From positions 1 through 24,035 of the forward strand of contig CAZKUN010000142.1 of assembly GCA_964555935.1 (NCBI GenBank): a stretch of 24,035 nt of DNA, in the 5' to 3' direction. The position numbers and the translations under genes are program-made. Numbering within the stretch: the first letter of the stretch is position 1; each line of letters opens with the position of its first letter. Source of the DNA: CAZKUN01 sp964555935. Lineage in GTDB: Bacteria > Armatimonadota > Zipacnadia > Zipacnadales > VGFC01. The notes beneath the pieces were generated by a model. It searched no databases. It was not told the DNA's origin and saw nothing but the letters and a program-made list of their open reading frames with translations. Positions 16,395 through 24,035 of this stretch are shown in pieces.

Positions 16395-17642
16395 TCAGAC
16401 CAGGTGGAACTCGGTCTGCCGGCCATCAAGGAGACGACAGTCGTTTTCAGTCAGCACGAGGCCCTCCTCCAGCGCCAGAGGAAAGCTGGCCCCGTCCCAC
16501 TCATCGATCGGCGCTCGGACCGAGAGTTCCATGGCGAAGCCCTGGTTCTGCGTGAGCCTGACGTCATTCCCAACCGGACGAGGCGCTCTCTCCCAGGGCA
16601 TGCCGATTAGTGGCCCGGATTCTTGCATGTGGTAGCCCACGGGGTGTGAGAAGACACGTGGGTGGGGGACGTCCTCCGCCGCGGCGACCGACACGGTGTT
16701 CGATATGAGCTTGCTTCCGCTCAATCCCACGCGGCACTGGGACATGAAGATGTCCTGCAACCGGTTAGCCTCCCCCATCAGCCATTGCATCCCCTCGGGG
16801 GCTGAGGTCTCGTTTGCGCGCAGGACGTAGGCATTCTGCTGATGGTCCGTGTGTAGCCGCAGGTACTGGAGCCCCGCGTCCGCGTGGATGAGGTCACCGG
16901 GGCGCGCGACCATGTCTCCCGGTCCGTAGGCGCGAGAGTCCCGTGGTGACCGGACAATCACGAAGTACGGCCTGAACGCCACATCAAGTCCGAGGTCGGT
17001 CGCGCGCTGCAGGTAGTGCCACTCGAGGTCCTCCGTAGTGGTGACGTTGGGGATAATCGTCTCCCGACTCAGGCACTCGGCAAGGAGGGCGTGAGCCACG
17101 TTGGCGACATGATCGTAGACTGCTATCTCCTCAATTGTCAGCGTCGACAGCCAGCGCCCGACACAGGGCTCCGCGGATACGAGGCGGCTGGCATACTTCT
17201 CTGGGAGCCGCTCGGAGAACCGGGTGTGGAGGTCGTAGCTCAGTCCGCCTGCCGCCGGGCCCGTGGCCCCGATGTTGACGCCGATGCGGTCGGGGTCGCG
17301 TGACTCCACGACGTCCACCAGCGCGGACAGCTGCTCGTCCTCGCCGTCAGGTCGCATCGGGGAGTCATACAGCCCGGAGGTGTCCGCCGCCGAGAGGTTG
17401 ATCCGCTCCATGCCATCGCGGTGCTTGACGCACGCCAGTACCTGCAGCGCGGGGTGCCGGCAGTTCATCGGCATCATTGTAGCTAGAAGGGGATCGAAGT
17501 CGCCACGCCGGCAAAGCAGTACCCACATGTCCAGCTTCGCCGCCTCCATTGCAATGGGAAGCACCGACTCGAGGCGGCGGGCAAGAGTGCCGTCGATGAT
17601 CTCCGACCGTTCCCGCATTGATAGCACGCGTGGGAAGCGCAT
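16395..17642 (-). CDS. M24-family metallopeptidase (Xaa-Pro aminopeptidase/creatinase type)
   Basis: A 415-residue protein with the creatinase-type N-domain (residues 1-165) and the pita-bread catalytic domain. The five metal ligands are visible: D255 (LIHADAG), D266 (HTDHQQN), H338 (SHPVGYHMQ), E372 (FAMELS) and E392/E393 (LALEEGL). It should therefore be an active dinuclear enzyme that removes an N-terminal residue from Xaa-Pro peptides or hydrolyses a related amide. It has no signal peptide and is cytosolic. The start is placed at 17642 because AAGGAGG lies 6 bases upstream. The reading frame continues back to 17756 with coding-like third bases, so a longer form (up to 38 extra residues) remains possible. 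It is the first gene of the M24-M14-CehA operon. Confidence 0.88.
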   Translation of the reverse strand: MRFPRVLSMRERSEIIDGTLARRLESVLPIAMEAAKLDMWVLLCRRGDFDPLLATMMPMNCRHPALQVLACVKHRDGMERINLSAADTSGLYDSPMRPDGEDEQLSALVDVVESRDPDRIGVNIGATGPAAGGLSYDLHTRFSERLPEKYASRLVSAEPCVGRWLSTLTIEEIAVYDHVANVAHALLAECLSRETIIPNVTTTEDLEWHYLQRATDLGLDVAFRPYFVIVRSPRDSRAYGPGDMVARPGDLIHADAGLQYLRLHTDHQQNAYVLRANETSAPEGMQWLMGEANRLQDIFMSQCRVGLSGSKLISNTVSVAAAEDVPHPRVFSHPVGYHMQESGPLIGMPWERAPRPVGNDVRLTQNQGFAMELSVRAPIDEWDGASFPLALEEGLVLTENDCRLLDGRQTEFHLV

Positions 17643-17859
17643 TCGCGGCCTCCTTACCATGGCGATGCCAACCGGAATGCCCGGCAGCTTCACGCCCATC
17701 AGCGGCCCCACCTCCATTGGCACGTGATGTGACATCCGCCGCGCGCTGATCACCACCGCGATTGCTCACCATTCGCTTTGTCTCAGAAGTCTGTTCCCTC
17801 TCGGTAGCGCGAGCCCTCGCGAGCAAGGGAGCGCCCGCCAAGTCAGCGAAGAGGGCAGC
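17643..17859. promoter_or_regulatory. Divergent intergenic region between M24 and TolB-like genes
   Basis: A 217-bp spacer between divergent genes, expected to carry both promoters. AAGGAGG (17649-17655) serves the M24 gene on the minus strand, and AGAGGG serves the plus-strand gene. An imperfect repeat gcgcgagccctcgcgagc near 17808-17825 may fold. Promoter boxes could not be assigned with confidence. Confidence 0.4.
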
Positions 17860-18771
17860 ATGACACGTTGCCTGCTTCTGATTGCGCTGGCCGGCGCCGC
17901 GCGCGCCGAGCAGCCCCGCAACGGGCTGATCGCGTATGCGGACCGCGAAGCGGGCGACGCATCGCCAATGACCAGCGGCGTTGAGATCTACACCGTCCGA
18001 CCCGATGGAACGCAGCGCAAGCGCCTGACCGACAGCATGGGCGGCAACTTCCTGCCCGCCTGGTCGCCCGATGGCAAGCGGATTGCATTCATGTCCACCC
18101 GCACGGGAGTGCCGGAGATTTGGATCATGGACGCAGACGGTACGGGCCAGCGCCAGATCACCCTCGGCGGTGGCACGTTCCTGCCCGCGTGGTCGCCCGA
18201 TGGCCGGCAGATCGCTTGCACGTCGCACGGACAGATCTGGCTGATCGACGCCGACGGCGGGAGCCCCCGGCAGCTCACCAGCGAAGGTCGCAACCACGTG
18301 CCCTCATTCACGCCCAGCGGCAAGCGGATCAGCTTCTGGCGGGGCGATCAGCAAGGCTACGGACAGATCTGGTCCATGAAAGCCGACGGATCGGACCAGA
18401 AGCAGCTCACCCACGCGCGCATCGACCCCTACACGCCCCGCGGCAGCAGCGCCAACGCCTCGTGCTGGTTGTTCAGCGACCGCATCGTCTACTGGTCGGG
18501 CATCGAGCACCGCTACGGGCAGATCTGGGTCATGGACGCCGACGGCGCCAACGCGACGCAACTCACCGATAGTCCAGCGCCGATCAGCAACGACAACCCC
18601 GCCTGGTCGCCCGATGGCCAGAAGATCCTCTTCGATACGAGTCGAGACGGCCGCCCAGCCATCTACGTGATGGATGCCGACGGCGGCAACCAACAAGTTG
18701 TGGTCCCGAATCTGCGTTTCCTGCCCGGGCGGCCAACGTGGCAACCCGTGCTTGGACCGGCGAAGGAATAA
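17860..18771 (+). CDS. TolB-like WD40/PD40 beta-propeller, exported
   Basis: A 303-residue exported protein. Residues 1-16 are a signal peptide (MTRCLLLIALAGAARA|E). It then carries tandem PD40 units with the pattern 'AWSPDGKRIAF ... IWIMDADGTGQRQIT'. I count five clear copies (around FLPAWSPDGKRIAF, FLPAWSPDGRQIAC, HVPSFTPSGKRISF, GQIWVMDADGANATQLT, NPAWSPDGQKILF). The fold is a TolB-type propeller that normally binds a peptide or partner protein. No TolA, TolQ, TolR or Pal gene is nearby, so a true Tol role is unlikely. It precedes an alpha/beta-hydrolase gene by 3 bases, which suggests a periplasmic sensing or scaffold part for that enzyme. Confidence 0.85.
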   Translation: MTRCLLLIALAGAARAEQPRNGLIAYADREAGDASPMTSGVEIYTVRPDGTQRKRLTDSMGGNFLPAWSPDGKRIAFMSTRTGVPEIWIMDADGTGQRQITLGGGTFLPAWSPDGRQIACTSHGQIWLIDADGGSPRQLTSEGRNHVPSFTPSGKRISFWRGDQQGYGQIWSMKADGSDQKQLTHARIDPYTPRGSSANASCWLFSDRIVYWSGIEHRYGQIWVMDADGANATQLTDSPAPISNDNPAWSPDGQKILFDTSRDGRPAIYVMDADGGNQQVVVPNLRFLPGRPTWQPVLGPAKE

Positions 18772-18774
18772 TCG

Positions 18775-20562
18775 ATGGCAAGGTTGGCACTAGCTCTCGG
18801 ACTGCTGCTGAGTGTCTCGACCGCGTGGGGACAGGTACCCGTCGAGTTGCGCGACGGCGAGCGCAACGCGATGGCGGACGCCTACGAGGCGACTGTCGCT
18901 GAGGACGGGATGCTCACGAGCCTGAAGATTGGCGGACAGGAGTGGATGGAGGCGCGTCCCGACAACCCGCGGGGCGCCTACTGCTGGATTGACGGTCCCC
19001 TCACGATGCCCGATGTGACTCAGCCCGAGACGAGCGTCGTCGAGGCCGTCGGCGAGAAATCCAAGATACGGTACGAGTTCAACGAGGATTCAGTCCGGTG
19101 GACCGTCGAGAACCTGACCGACGAGAGCATGCTGAATCTCATCGTCTTCGCGCCGGTAATCGACGCGCTGCTGGACGCGAGCGGCATTGCTGTGAAGGCC
19201 CCGACGGCCTGGGGCGGCAAACTCATCACGTTCTTCAGCGGCGAGACAAACATCCGCCTGACAGGCGGCACGCGCTGCTGGGGGCCTTGGGATAAGGTGC
19301 ACCAATGCTGGGAAGTCCGAGTAGGCCCGAAGGAGACCCGCGAAGTGACGCTTGAGATCAACCCCGCGAGCAAAGAGCAAATCGCCCAAGCGGCCCGCAC
19401 CGCTGCTCGGGCTGACACCAAACCCGTGGATCCTGATGGCCCCATGTGGGACCTGGACGCGCTGAGCGCCCCACCGCAGACATACCCCGCCGAAGGTTTC
19501 GACGAAGACGGCGTGAGGGCGCTGTTCTACGATGGGCCGTCCTTCCAGGGCCGGCCGACACGCGTGTTCGCATGGGTCGGATTGCCCGAGGTTGAGCCGG
19601 GCGAGAAGGTCCCGGCGATGGTCCTCGTCCACGGGGGCGGCGGAACGGCCTTCGCCAGTTGGGTGCGGCGCTGGACGGAGCGCGGTTACGCGGCGATATC
19701 GATGGACACGTGCGGCTGCGTCCCGAGCGGCGCCTACGGAGCCTGGGACCGACACGAACACGGAGGCCCGCCAGGTTGGGGCGGCTGGGGACAGATCGAT
19801 TGGCCACGAGAGGACCAGTGGACCCATCAGGCGGTCTCGGCGGCGATTCTCGCGCACTCGCTGCTCCGCTCCCTCTCCGAAGTCGATCCCGACCGCGTCG
19901 GACTGACGGGCATCTCATGGGGCGGCTATCTGGCCAGCATCATCGCCGGCGTCGACACGCGCTACAGGTGCGCGATTCCCGTCTACGGCTGCGGTTACAC
20001 GCTCGACATGCCCTTCAGCGGGAGCGTCCAAGGCCTCGGCGAGGAGGGCGCCGATCGCTGGATGCGTTGGTGGGACCCTTCGGTCTACCTGAAAGACGTG
20101 ACAGCCCCCATCTGCTGGGTCACGGGCAGTAATGACTTCGCCTACACCTTCCCCGGCCTGCGCCAGTCCGCCCGCGCGGTCAAGGGCCCAGTCAAGCTCT
20201 GCGTAAGGCTGCGGATGCCACATGGACACGGCGACGCGGGCGAGGCTCCCGAGGAGACCTTCACGTTTGCCGATACATTCCTCAAGGGCGGCGATCCGAT
20301 GGCTGAGATCACCGGCCAGGGCCGCGAAGGCAGCGAGGTGTGGTGCGAGTTCACCTGTGCCGTGCCCGTTGTCCGGGCCGAACTGAACACCACGAGGGAT
20401 ACCGGCAGTTGGCCTGGCCGCGCGTGGCTCGCATCCGAGGCCAATCTCACAGACGGACGCGTGACCGCCGCTCTGCCGGAGGGCACGACGGTCTACTACA
20501 TCAACCTATTCGACGAGCGCGATCTGTGTGTCAGCACCGAGCACGTGGAAATCGACGGGTAA
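18775..20562 (+). CDS. Exported two-domain alpha/beta hydrolase (acetyl-xylan-esterase/prolyl-oligopeptidase type)
   Basis: A 595-residue exported enzyme. Residues 1-19 are a signal peptide (LLSVSTAWG|Q). Residues about 25-200 form a beta-sandwich resembling sugar-mutarotase-like domains, possibly carbohydrate binding. The catalytic domain has the oxyanion stretch MVLVHGGGGTAF, nucleophile GISWGG (S381), acid in TGSNDFAYT and His in MPHGHGDA, a complete Ser-Asp-His triad. A short beta domain ends the protein (GQGREGSEVWCEF onward). Relatives are acetyl-xylan esterases and dipeptidyl peptidases. The carbohydrate neighbours favour an esterase that removes acyl groups from glycans. Its start lies 3 bases after the propeller gene with AAGGA 7 bases upstream. 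It precedes two glycosidase-like genes. Confidence 0.85.
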   Translation: MARLALALGLLLSVSTAWGQVPVELRDGERNAMADAYEATVAEDGMLTSLKIGGQEWMEARPDNPRGAYCWIDGPLTMPDVTQPETSVVEAVGEKSKIRYEFNEDSVRWTVENLTDESMLNLIVFAPVIDALLDASGIAVKAPTAWGGKLITFFSGETNIRLTGGTRCWGPWDKVHQCWEVRVGPKETREVTLEINPASKEQIAQAARTAARADTKPVDPDGPMWDLDALSAPPQTYPAEGFDEDGVRALFYDGPSFQGRPTRVFAWVGLPEVEPGEKVPAMVLVHGGGGTAFASWVRRWTERGYAAISMDTCGCVPSGAYGAWDRHEHGGPPGWGGWGQIDWPREDQWTHQAVSAAILAHSLLRSLSEVDPDRVGLTGISWGGYLASIIAGVDTRYRCAIPVYGCGYTLDMPFSGSVQGLGEEGADRWMRWWDPSVYLKDVTAPICWVTGSNDFAYTFPGLRQSARAVKGPVKLCVRLRMPHGHGDAGEAPEETFTFADTFLKGGDPMAEITGQGREGSEVWCEFTCAVPVVRAELNTTRDTGSWPGRAWLASEANLTDGRVTAALPEGTTVYYINLFDERDLCVSTEHVEIDG

Positions 20563-20586
20563 GCGAAGACAAATCCGGAGGACGAC

Positions 20587-21942
20587 ATGAAGCCGCTACT
20601 GCTGTGCCTATCCGCTCTGATTGCGTCGAGCATCTGCACTGCTCAGGATGAGATGGACAAGCTCCTCGACGGCATGAGGGACTTCAACGCAGTGCAGGTC
20701 ATCTACCGTGGCGGCGTCCCCCATACGGACAAGAACGGCAACCTGCTCACCGAGTACGATCCCGAACGCTCGTTCTTTCAGATCGGCATCTGGGGCAACC
20801 CGTTCGGCGACATCTACGGCTACAACTACGACCTGACGATCCTCCCTGAAGCCGGGATCAATACCATGTGGCCATGGTCCGGCCGCGGACTCGAGAAGGA
20901 ACTCGAAGCCGGTGCCGGGGCGGGCCTGCAAGTCGTCCATATGAGGCCGCTCGAAACCGACGATGCGGCGACCCACAAGGACCACCCCAACTGGCTCGGA
21001 AACTGCTGGCACGACGAGCCCACCGGTGGATGGTGGGGCAAGGAGATGGACAAGCACTTCGACGAGTTCCTGGCCTACAAGAAGGAGATCAACGAAGCCG
21101 CGCCGGGCCGGCCTGTCTTCATCAACGATGTCCCCTGGATCTCGCCGCCCGCGACCTCCTGGTGGGTGAAGTGGAATACCGCGGGGGACGTCGCATGCCA
21201 CGACAACTACCCCATTCTCACTCGCAAGCACCGGTCGAAGACGATCAGCGATGAGGGCAGCCGGACCGGCATCGACAAGTCCACCGCCTTCGCAACGGCC
21301 GTCAACCAGGAGCAGAAGCCTGTCTGGGTCATCGTCGGGGCCTTCACCCAGCGCGGTCGAGGCGCGTTTCCGTTCCGCTTCGCGACGCCTTACGAACTCC
21401 GCGCGCAGGTCTACGCATCGCTGATCCACGGCGCGACGGGCATCATCTATTTCTGCTGGGACACCTACGTCAGCCGCGATGGACACGTCATGGGCATGTC
21501 GCCGGATCCTCAGGTCGCCTACTTGGAGGCCGACCCAAATCGGCCAAAACCCTCCCCCGCCAAGCCACTTGAGTTGGCTCAGTCCAAAGCACTCTGGATG
21601 ACGGCTACGCAGATCAACAGCGAGATTCAGGAACTCACGCCATCGCTGCTGTCCCCAACCGTGGGGCCGGATGTCGAGTACTCCGCTGACATCGACGGCG
21701 AGGAAGTGTCGAACGCGCCGCTTCGCTGCCTGCTGAAACCACACCCCGACGGCGGTTACATTCTGCTCACGGTGAACCTTGACGACGCGGTGCTGGATAC
21801 GACGTACAGCTTCCCGGGCGGACTGACGTCGGCGGCGCCGCTGTTTGAGAACCGAGAGCCGATCGAGCTTGACGAGGGCGCGACGACCTTCAAGGATGTC
21901 TACGAGCCATTCGACGTTCACGTCTACCACATCAACGGGTGA
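20587..21942 (+). CDS. Exported TIM-barrel glycoside-hydrolase-like protein A
   Basis: A 451-residue exported protein with a signal peptide (MKPLLLCLSALIASSICTA|Q). The central barrel shows WGNPFGDIYG, AGINTMWPWSG and HDEP (H142-E144), the usual acid/base Glu strand in GH2/GH5/GH42-like barrels. CHDNYP and GIIYFCWDTYV follow. A C-terminal beta-sandwich begins near CLLKPHPDGGYILLTVNLDD. E144 is the likely acid/base. A second catalytic Glu is not obvious, so activity needs proof. GGAGG sits 5 bases before the start. The gene precedes a second, related barrel protein by 6 bases, so a tandem pair is likely. The family is not pinned down; a glycosidase role is inferred from the fold. Confidence 0.7.
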   Translation: MKPLLLCLSALIASSICTAQDEMDKLLDGMRDFNAVQVIYRGGVPHTDKNGNLLTEYDPERSFFQIGIWGNPFGDIYGYNYDLTILPEAGINTMWPWSGRGLEKELEAGAGAGLQVVHMRPLETDDAATHKDHPNWLGNCWHDEPTGGWWGKEMDKHFDEFLAYKKEINEAAPGRPVFINDVPWISPPATSWWVKWNTAGDVACHDNYPILTRKHRSKTISDEGSRTGIDKSTAFATAVNQEQKPVWVIVGAFTQRGRGAFPFRFATPYELRAQVYASLIHGATGIIYFCWDTYVSRDGHVMGMSPDPQVAYLEADPNRPKPSPAKPLELAQSKALWMTATQINSEIQELTPSLLSPTVGPDVEYSADIDGEEVSNAPLRCLLKPHPDGGYILLTVNLDDAVLDTTYSFPGGLTSAAPLFENREPIELDEGATTFKDVYEPFDVHVYHING

Positions 21943-21948
21943 CCGAAC

Positions 21949-23121
21949 ATGACCACCGCCGCGATGCTGCTTTTCATCACCTCGCCCATCTGTGCGGGAG
22001 AAGTCGACGCCGCCGGCGACCGCTGCGTGCGCGTCGACGGGGAGGCGTTCTTCCCGATCGGCGTCTACTCGGCCGGAGCGACGGTCGACTTCCCAATGCT
22101 CGCCGACGCGGGCTTCAACACCGTCCACACCTACGGCTGGGAGGGCGTCCGCAACTACGACGCGGGCGTGCAATGGCTTGACGCGGCGCAAGACAGCGGT
22201 CTGATGGCCCTCGTCGGCCTGTACCGACCGGATGTCTATGAGATGAACTGGGACGCATCAGTGAAGCGCATCCAAGACGTGCGCGACCACCCAGCGCTCC
22301 TCGCCTGGCACACCATGGACGAGCCCTCGTGGGACAGAGAGGGCAACATGGGCAAGGACTACATGCCCGCCGCTTACGACCTCCTCAAGCAGCACGATCC
22401 CGGGCACCCCGTTACGGCCGTCGTCTGCCACTTCGGCGATACCACGCTGTTTGAGCCAGATGTCGACATCATGCAAGCCGATTACTACGCCGTCCCGCCG
22501 ATCCCCGCCGTCAACTTCTCCGGCACGGGCTTCCACGGCGTGAAGCTCTTCGTGGACAAGTGGCGCGCGGCATCGGGCGGAGAGAAGCCCTACTGGTACG
22601 TCGCCCAGGGCTTCGATTTCAGCGTCTCCAAGGCCGAGAGCCACGAGATCGCCGATGAGTGGCAACGCGCCCCCAATCGCGACGAGATCCGCTGCATGAC
22701 CTACACCGCCGTCGCCTCCGGGGCGCGAGGGATTCTCTACTGGTCGCTGTCGAGGTTGCTGGGTGACGAGTGGAGCCGCAGCCCGCTCTCACGCGTCAAG
22801 CTCTGGGAAGACCTCTGCAGCGTCGTCGGCGAGTTGAACGCGCTCATGCCACTGCTGGCGAGCGACTCCCCGGAGCACATCCAGGATCACGACCGCGTCG
22901 TATCGATGATCAAGAGCGACGGTGAGGCCACTCACATCATCGTGGTCAACTACGAGCGCCGGGAAGTCGAGACCATCGTCGAGATTCCGGACGTAGAGAA
23001 CGCCGCTGCGGAGCATGTCTTCCGCGAAGGCGCCGAGACGATCGCCGAGGGCAAGCTCAGCCTATCGCTGGAGCCGCTCGAGGTGAGGGTGCTCCGCATC
23101 CAGCCCGTCTCCGCACAATGA
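21949..23121 (+). CDS. Exported TIM-barrel glycoside-hydrolase-like protein B
   Basis: A 390-residue protein. Its N-terminus is a weak signal peptide (MTTAAMLLFITSPICA|G). It starts RVDGEAFFPIGVYS and continues ADAGFNTVHTYGWEG, typical first and second strands of GH2/GH5-type barrels. HPALLAWHTMDEPS (113-127) includes D124-E125-P126, matching the acid/base strand of protein A. The barrel continues with IMQADYYAVP, YWYVAQGFDF and GARGILYWSL. A short beta-sandwich follows. Shared features with the neighbour suggest an old duplication, but the two have diverged strongly. The ribosome site is weak (GGGTGA in the preceding stop region), so coupling to the upstream gene is likely. The substrate is unknown. 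Confidence 0.72.
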   Translation: MTTAAMLLFITSPICAGEVDAAGDRCVRVDGEAFFPIGVYSAGATVDFPMLADAGFNTVHTYGWEGVRNYDAGVQWLDAAQDSGLMALVGLYRPDVYEMNWDASVKRIQDVRDHPALLAWHTMDEPSWDREGNMGKDYMPAAYDLLKQHDPGHPVTAVVCHFGDTTLFEPDVDIMQADYYAVPPIPAVNFSGTGFHGVKLFVDKWRAASGGEKPYWYVAQGFDFSVSKAESHEIADEWQRAPNRDEIRCMTYTAVASGARGILYWSLSRLLGDEWSRSPLSRVKLWEDLCSVVGELNALMPLLASDSPEHIQDHDRVVSMIKSDGEATHIIVVNYERREVETIVEIPDVENAAAEHVFREGAETIAEGKLSLSLEPLEVRVLRIQPVSAQ

Positions 23122-23187
23122 CCCAGCGCGCCTAACAGTTGCCTAACAGGCCCTGCGTGCACTCAAGGCGAGAGGGAGCGTTACCGC

Positions 23188-24035
23188 ATGAGCCGGGCAG
23201 CACCATTCCTCATTCTCGCCGTGCTGGCAGTATCGTCCGTGGCATCCGCCGGTCCCGCCGCCGACCGCGCGTATGCGGATTCCGTCCTCGATGGATTGGT
23301 TGAGGAGGGAGTCCTGACACAGGCCCAAGCCGACCGAATCCGCGCCAAGGCGGAGCAAGCCGCCGGCGACGCGTCCGACAAGCCGGCGAAGCCGCAGTGG
23401 TATGACACCACGAAGGTCAGCGGGTACGGGCAGGTCCGCCATTACTTCAACCCAGACCAGAGCGATCCGGACAACGAGTTCGGCGTCCGCCGCGCGCGCA
23501 TCAAGGTCGAATCCAGACCCGCCGATCGCACGAAGGTGCAACTGCAGCTGGGCCTGGATCGTGGCGACGTCACGGTCAAGGACGCGTGGCTGCAGTACGA
23601 CTTCGATGACGACGGCGAGTACACCCTCAGGGCCGGACAGCAGAAGCTCCCGTGGGGCTACGAAATCCCCCAGTCATCCTCACGCCGCGGCCCGCTGGAG
23701 CGCGCGGCCATCACGGCCCGAGCGACGGGTGGCTCGCGCGACGTGGGTCTCGTCTTCTACTGGACAGACCCCGATGATGCCGAGTTGTTCAGTTACGCGA
23801 AGAAGAACGAGTGGGGCACGGGCGACTACGGGACGTTCTCACTTGGGGTGTATAACGGTCAGGGCCTGGCCGACGAGGTCAACGACCAAAAGCACATCAG
23901 CGCTCGCTTCACGAAGCCGTTCACCATCTGCGACGGCAATTACGCCGAGGCAGGCGCAAGCTACTACGGCGGCAGCTTCTACCCGGGATTGCCCATATGG
24001 AACTGGGCGCCCCGGCGTTGGCTGAGCAGTCAGCC
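23188..24035 (+). CDS. OprO/OprP-type outer-membrane porin, partial
   Basis: An open frame reaches the window end with no stop (282 codons visible). It starts ATG at 23188 with GAGGGAG 9 bases upstream. Residues 1-21 are a signal peptide (ILAVLAVSSVASA|G). A short helical segment follows (SVLDGLVEEGVLTQAQADRI), as in many OprO/P homologues from planctomycete- and verrucomicrobium-type bacteria. Next come barrel strands: VSGYGQVRHYF, GVRRARIKVE, KVQLQLGLD, LQYDF and LRAGQQKLPWGYE. These are hallmarks of the phosphate-selective porin O and P family. Most homologues outside Pseudomonas are not proven phosphate channels, so a general anion or small-solute pore is safer. It follows the GH-like pair by 66 bp and may take up their products. 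Confidence 0.85.
   Translation, partial: MSRAAPFLILAVLAVSSVASAGPAADRAYADSVLDGLVEEGVLTQAQADRIRAKAEQAAGDASDKPAKPQWYDTTKVSGYGQVRHYFNPDQSDPDNEFGVRRARIKVESRPADRTKVQLQLGLDRGDVTVKDAWLQYDFDDDGEYTLRAGQQKLPWGYEIPQSSSRRGPLERAAITARATGGSRDVGLVFYWTDPDDAELFSYAKKNEWGTGDYGTFSLGVYNGQGLADEVNDQKHISARFTKPFTICDGNYAEAGASYYGGSFYPGLPIWNWAPRRWLSSQ

Noticed and set aside
20608..22191. Long 527-residue open frame on the minus strand
   Set aside because: It lies opposite two well-supported exported barrel genes. Its composition is typical of antisense frames in GC-rich DNA, and it has no domain or convincing ribosome site.
23130..23149. Direct repeat gcctaacag twice before the porin gene
   Set aside because: Two 9-base copies 11 bases apart are too little to name a regulator site. 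I saw no third copy.
1..24035. tRNA, rRNA, riboswitch, CRISPR array, insertion sequence or prophage
   Set aside because: No cloverleaf, conserved riboswitch core, regularly spaced repeats, transposase or phage genes were recognised by reading. A covariance-model and repeat search would be the decisive check.

Overview
The window is high-GC bacterial DNA with about 17 protein-coding genes, short intergenic spacers and no RNA genes. Many products carry signal peptides. The last gene is an OprO/OprP-type porin, so the host is very probably a diderm. The mix of families (methyltransferase-like/PQQ-propeller fusion, sulfatase-superfamily enzyme, Gfo/Idh/MocA, PIG-L, M19, CehA/McbA, GH-like TIM barrels) resembles uncultured Planctomycetota, Hydrogenedentota, Latescibacterota or Armatimonadota. 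That placement is inference from family content. A 10-N gap and a likely one-base homopolymer error suggest a metagenome-assembled contig.

Layout. (1) 150-5043, minus strand: a sulfatase-superfamily enzyme, a large exported PQQ-like propeller protein, a 60-residue secreted peptide and a small helix-turn-helix protein. (2) 5283-6387, plus: a sorbosone/glucose dehydrogenase-like propeller, frameshifted at a run of seven C. (3) 6409-7419, minus: a zinc alcohol dehydrogenase. (4) 7570-12978, plus: PIG-L deacetylase, Gfo/Idh/MocA oxidoreductase, M19 dipeptidase homologue and an unrecognised large exported helical protein. A perfect 18-bp hairpin closes this block. (5) 13038-17642, minus: M24 aminopeptidase, M14 carboxypeptidase and an exported CehA/McbA-like hydrolase, tightly spaced. 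(6) 17860-24035, plus: TolB-like propeller, two-domain esterase/peptidase-type alpha/beta hydrolase, two TIM-barrel glycosidase-like proteins and a porin cut by the window end.

Taken together this looks like a scavenging region. Exported esterase and glycosidase-like enzymes and a porin would open and admit glycan or amide substrates. Cytosolic dehydrogenases, a deacetylase and peptidases would process the products. No PTS, ABC or TonB transporter and no SusC/D pair is present, so the substrate cannot be named.

The most unusual points are enzyme homologues with altered active sites: an M19 protein lacking the first zinc ligands, and a sulfatase-fold protein with Thr where the formylglycine Cys/Ser should be. 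Also unusual are an exported methyltransferase-like domain fused to a propeller, and the M24-M14-CehA operon. I see no defence system, CRISPR array, prophage or insertion sequence.
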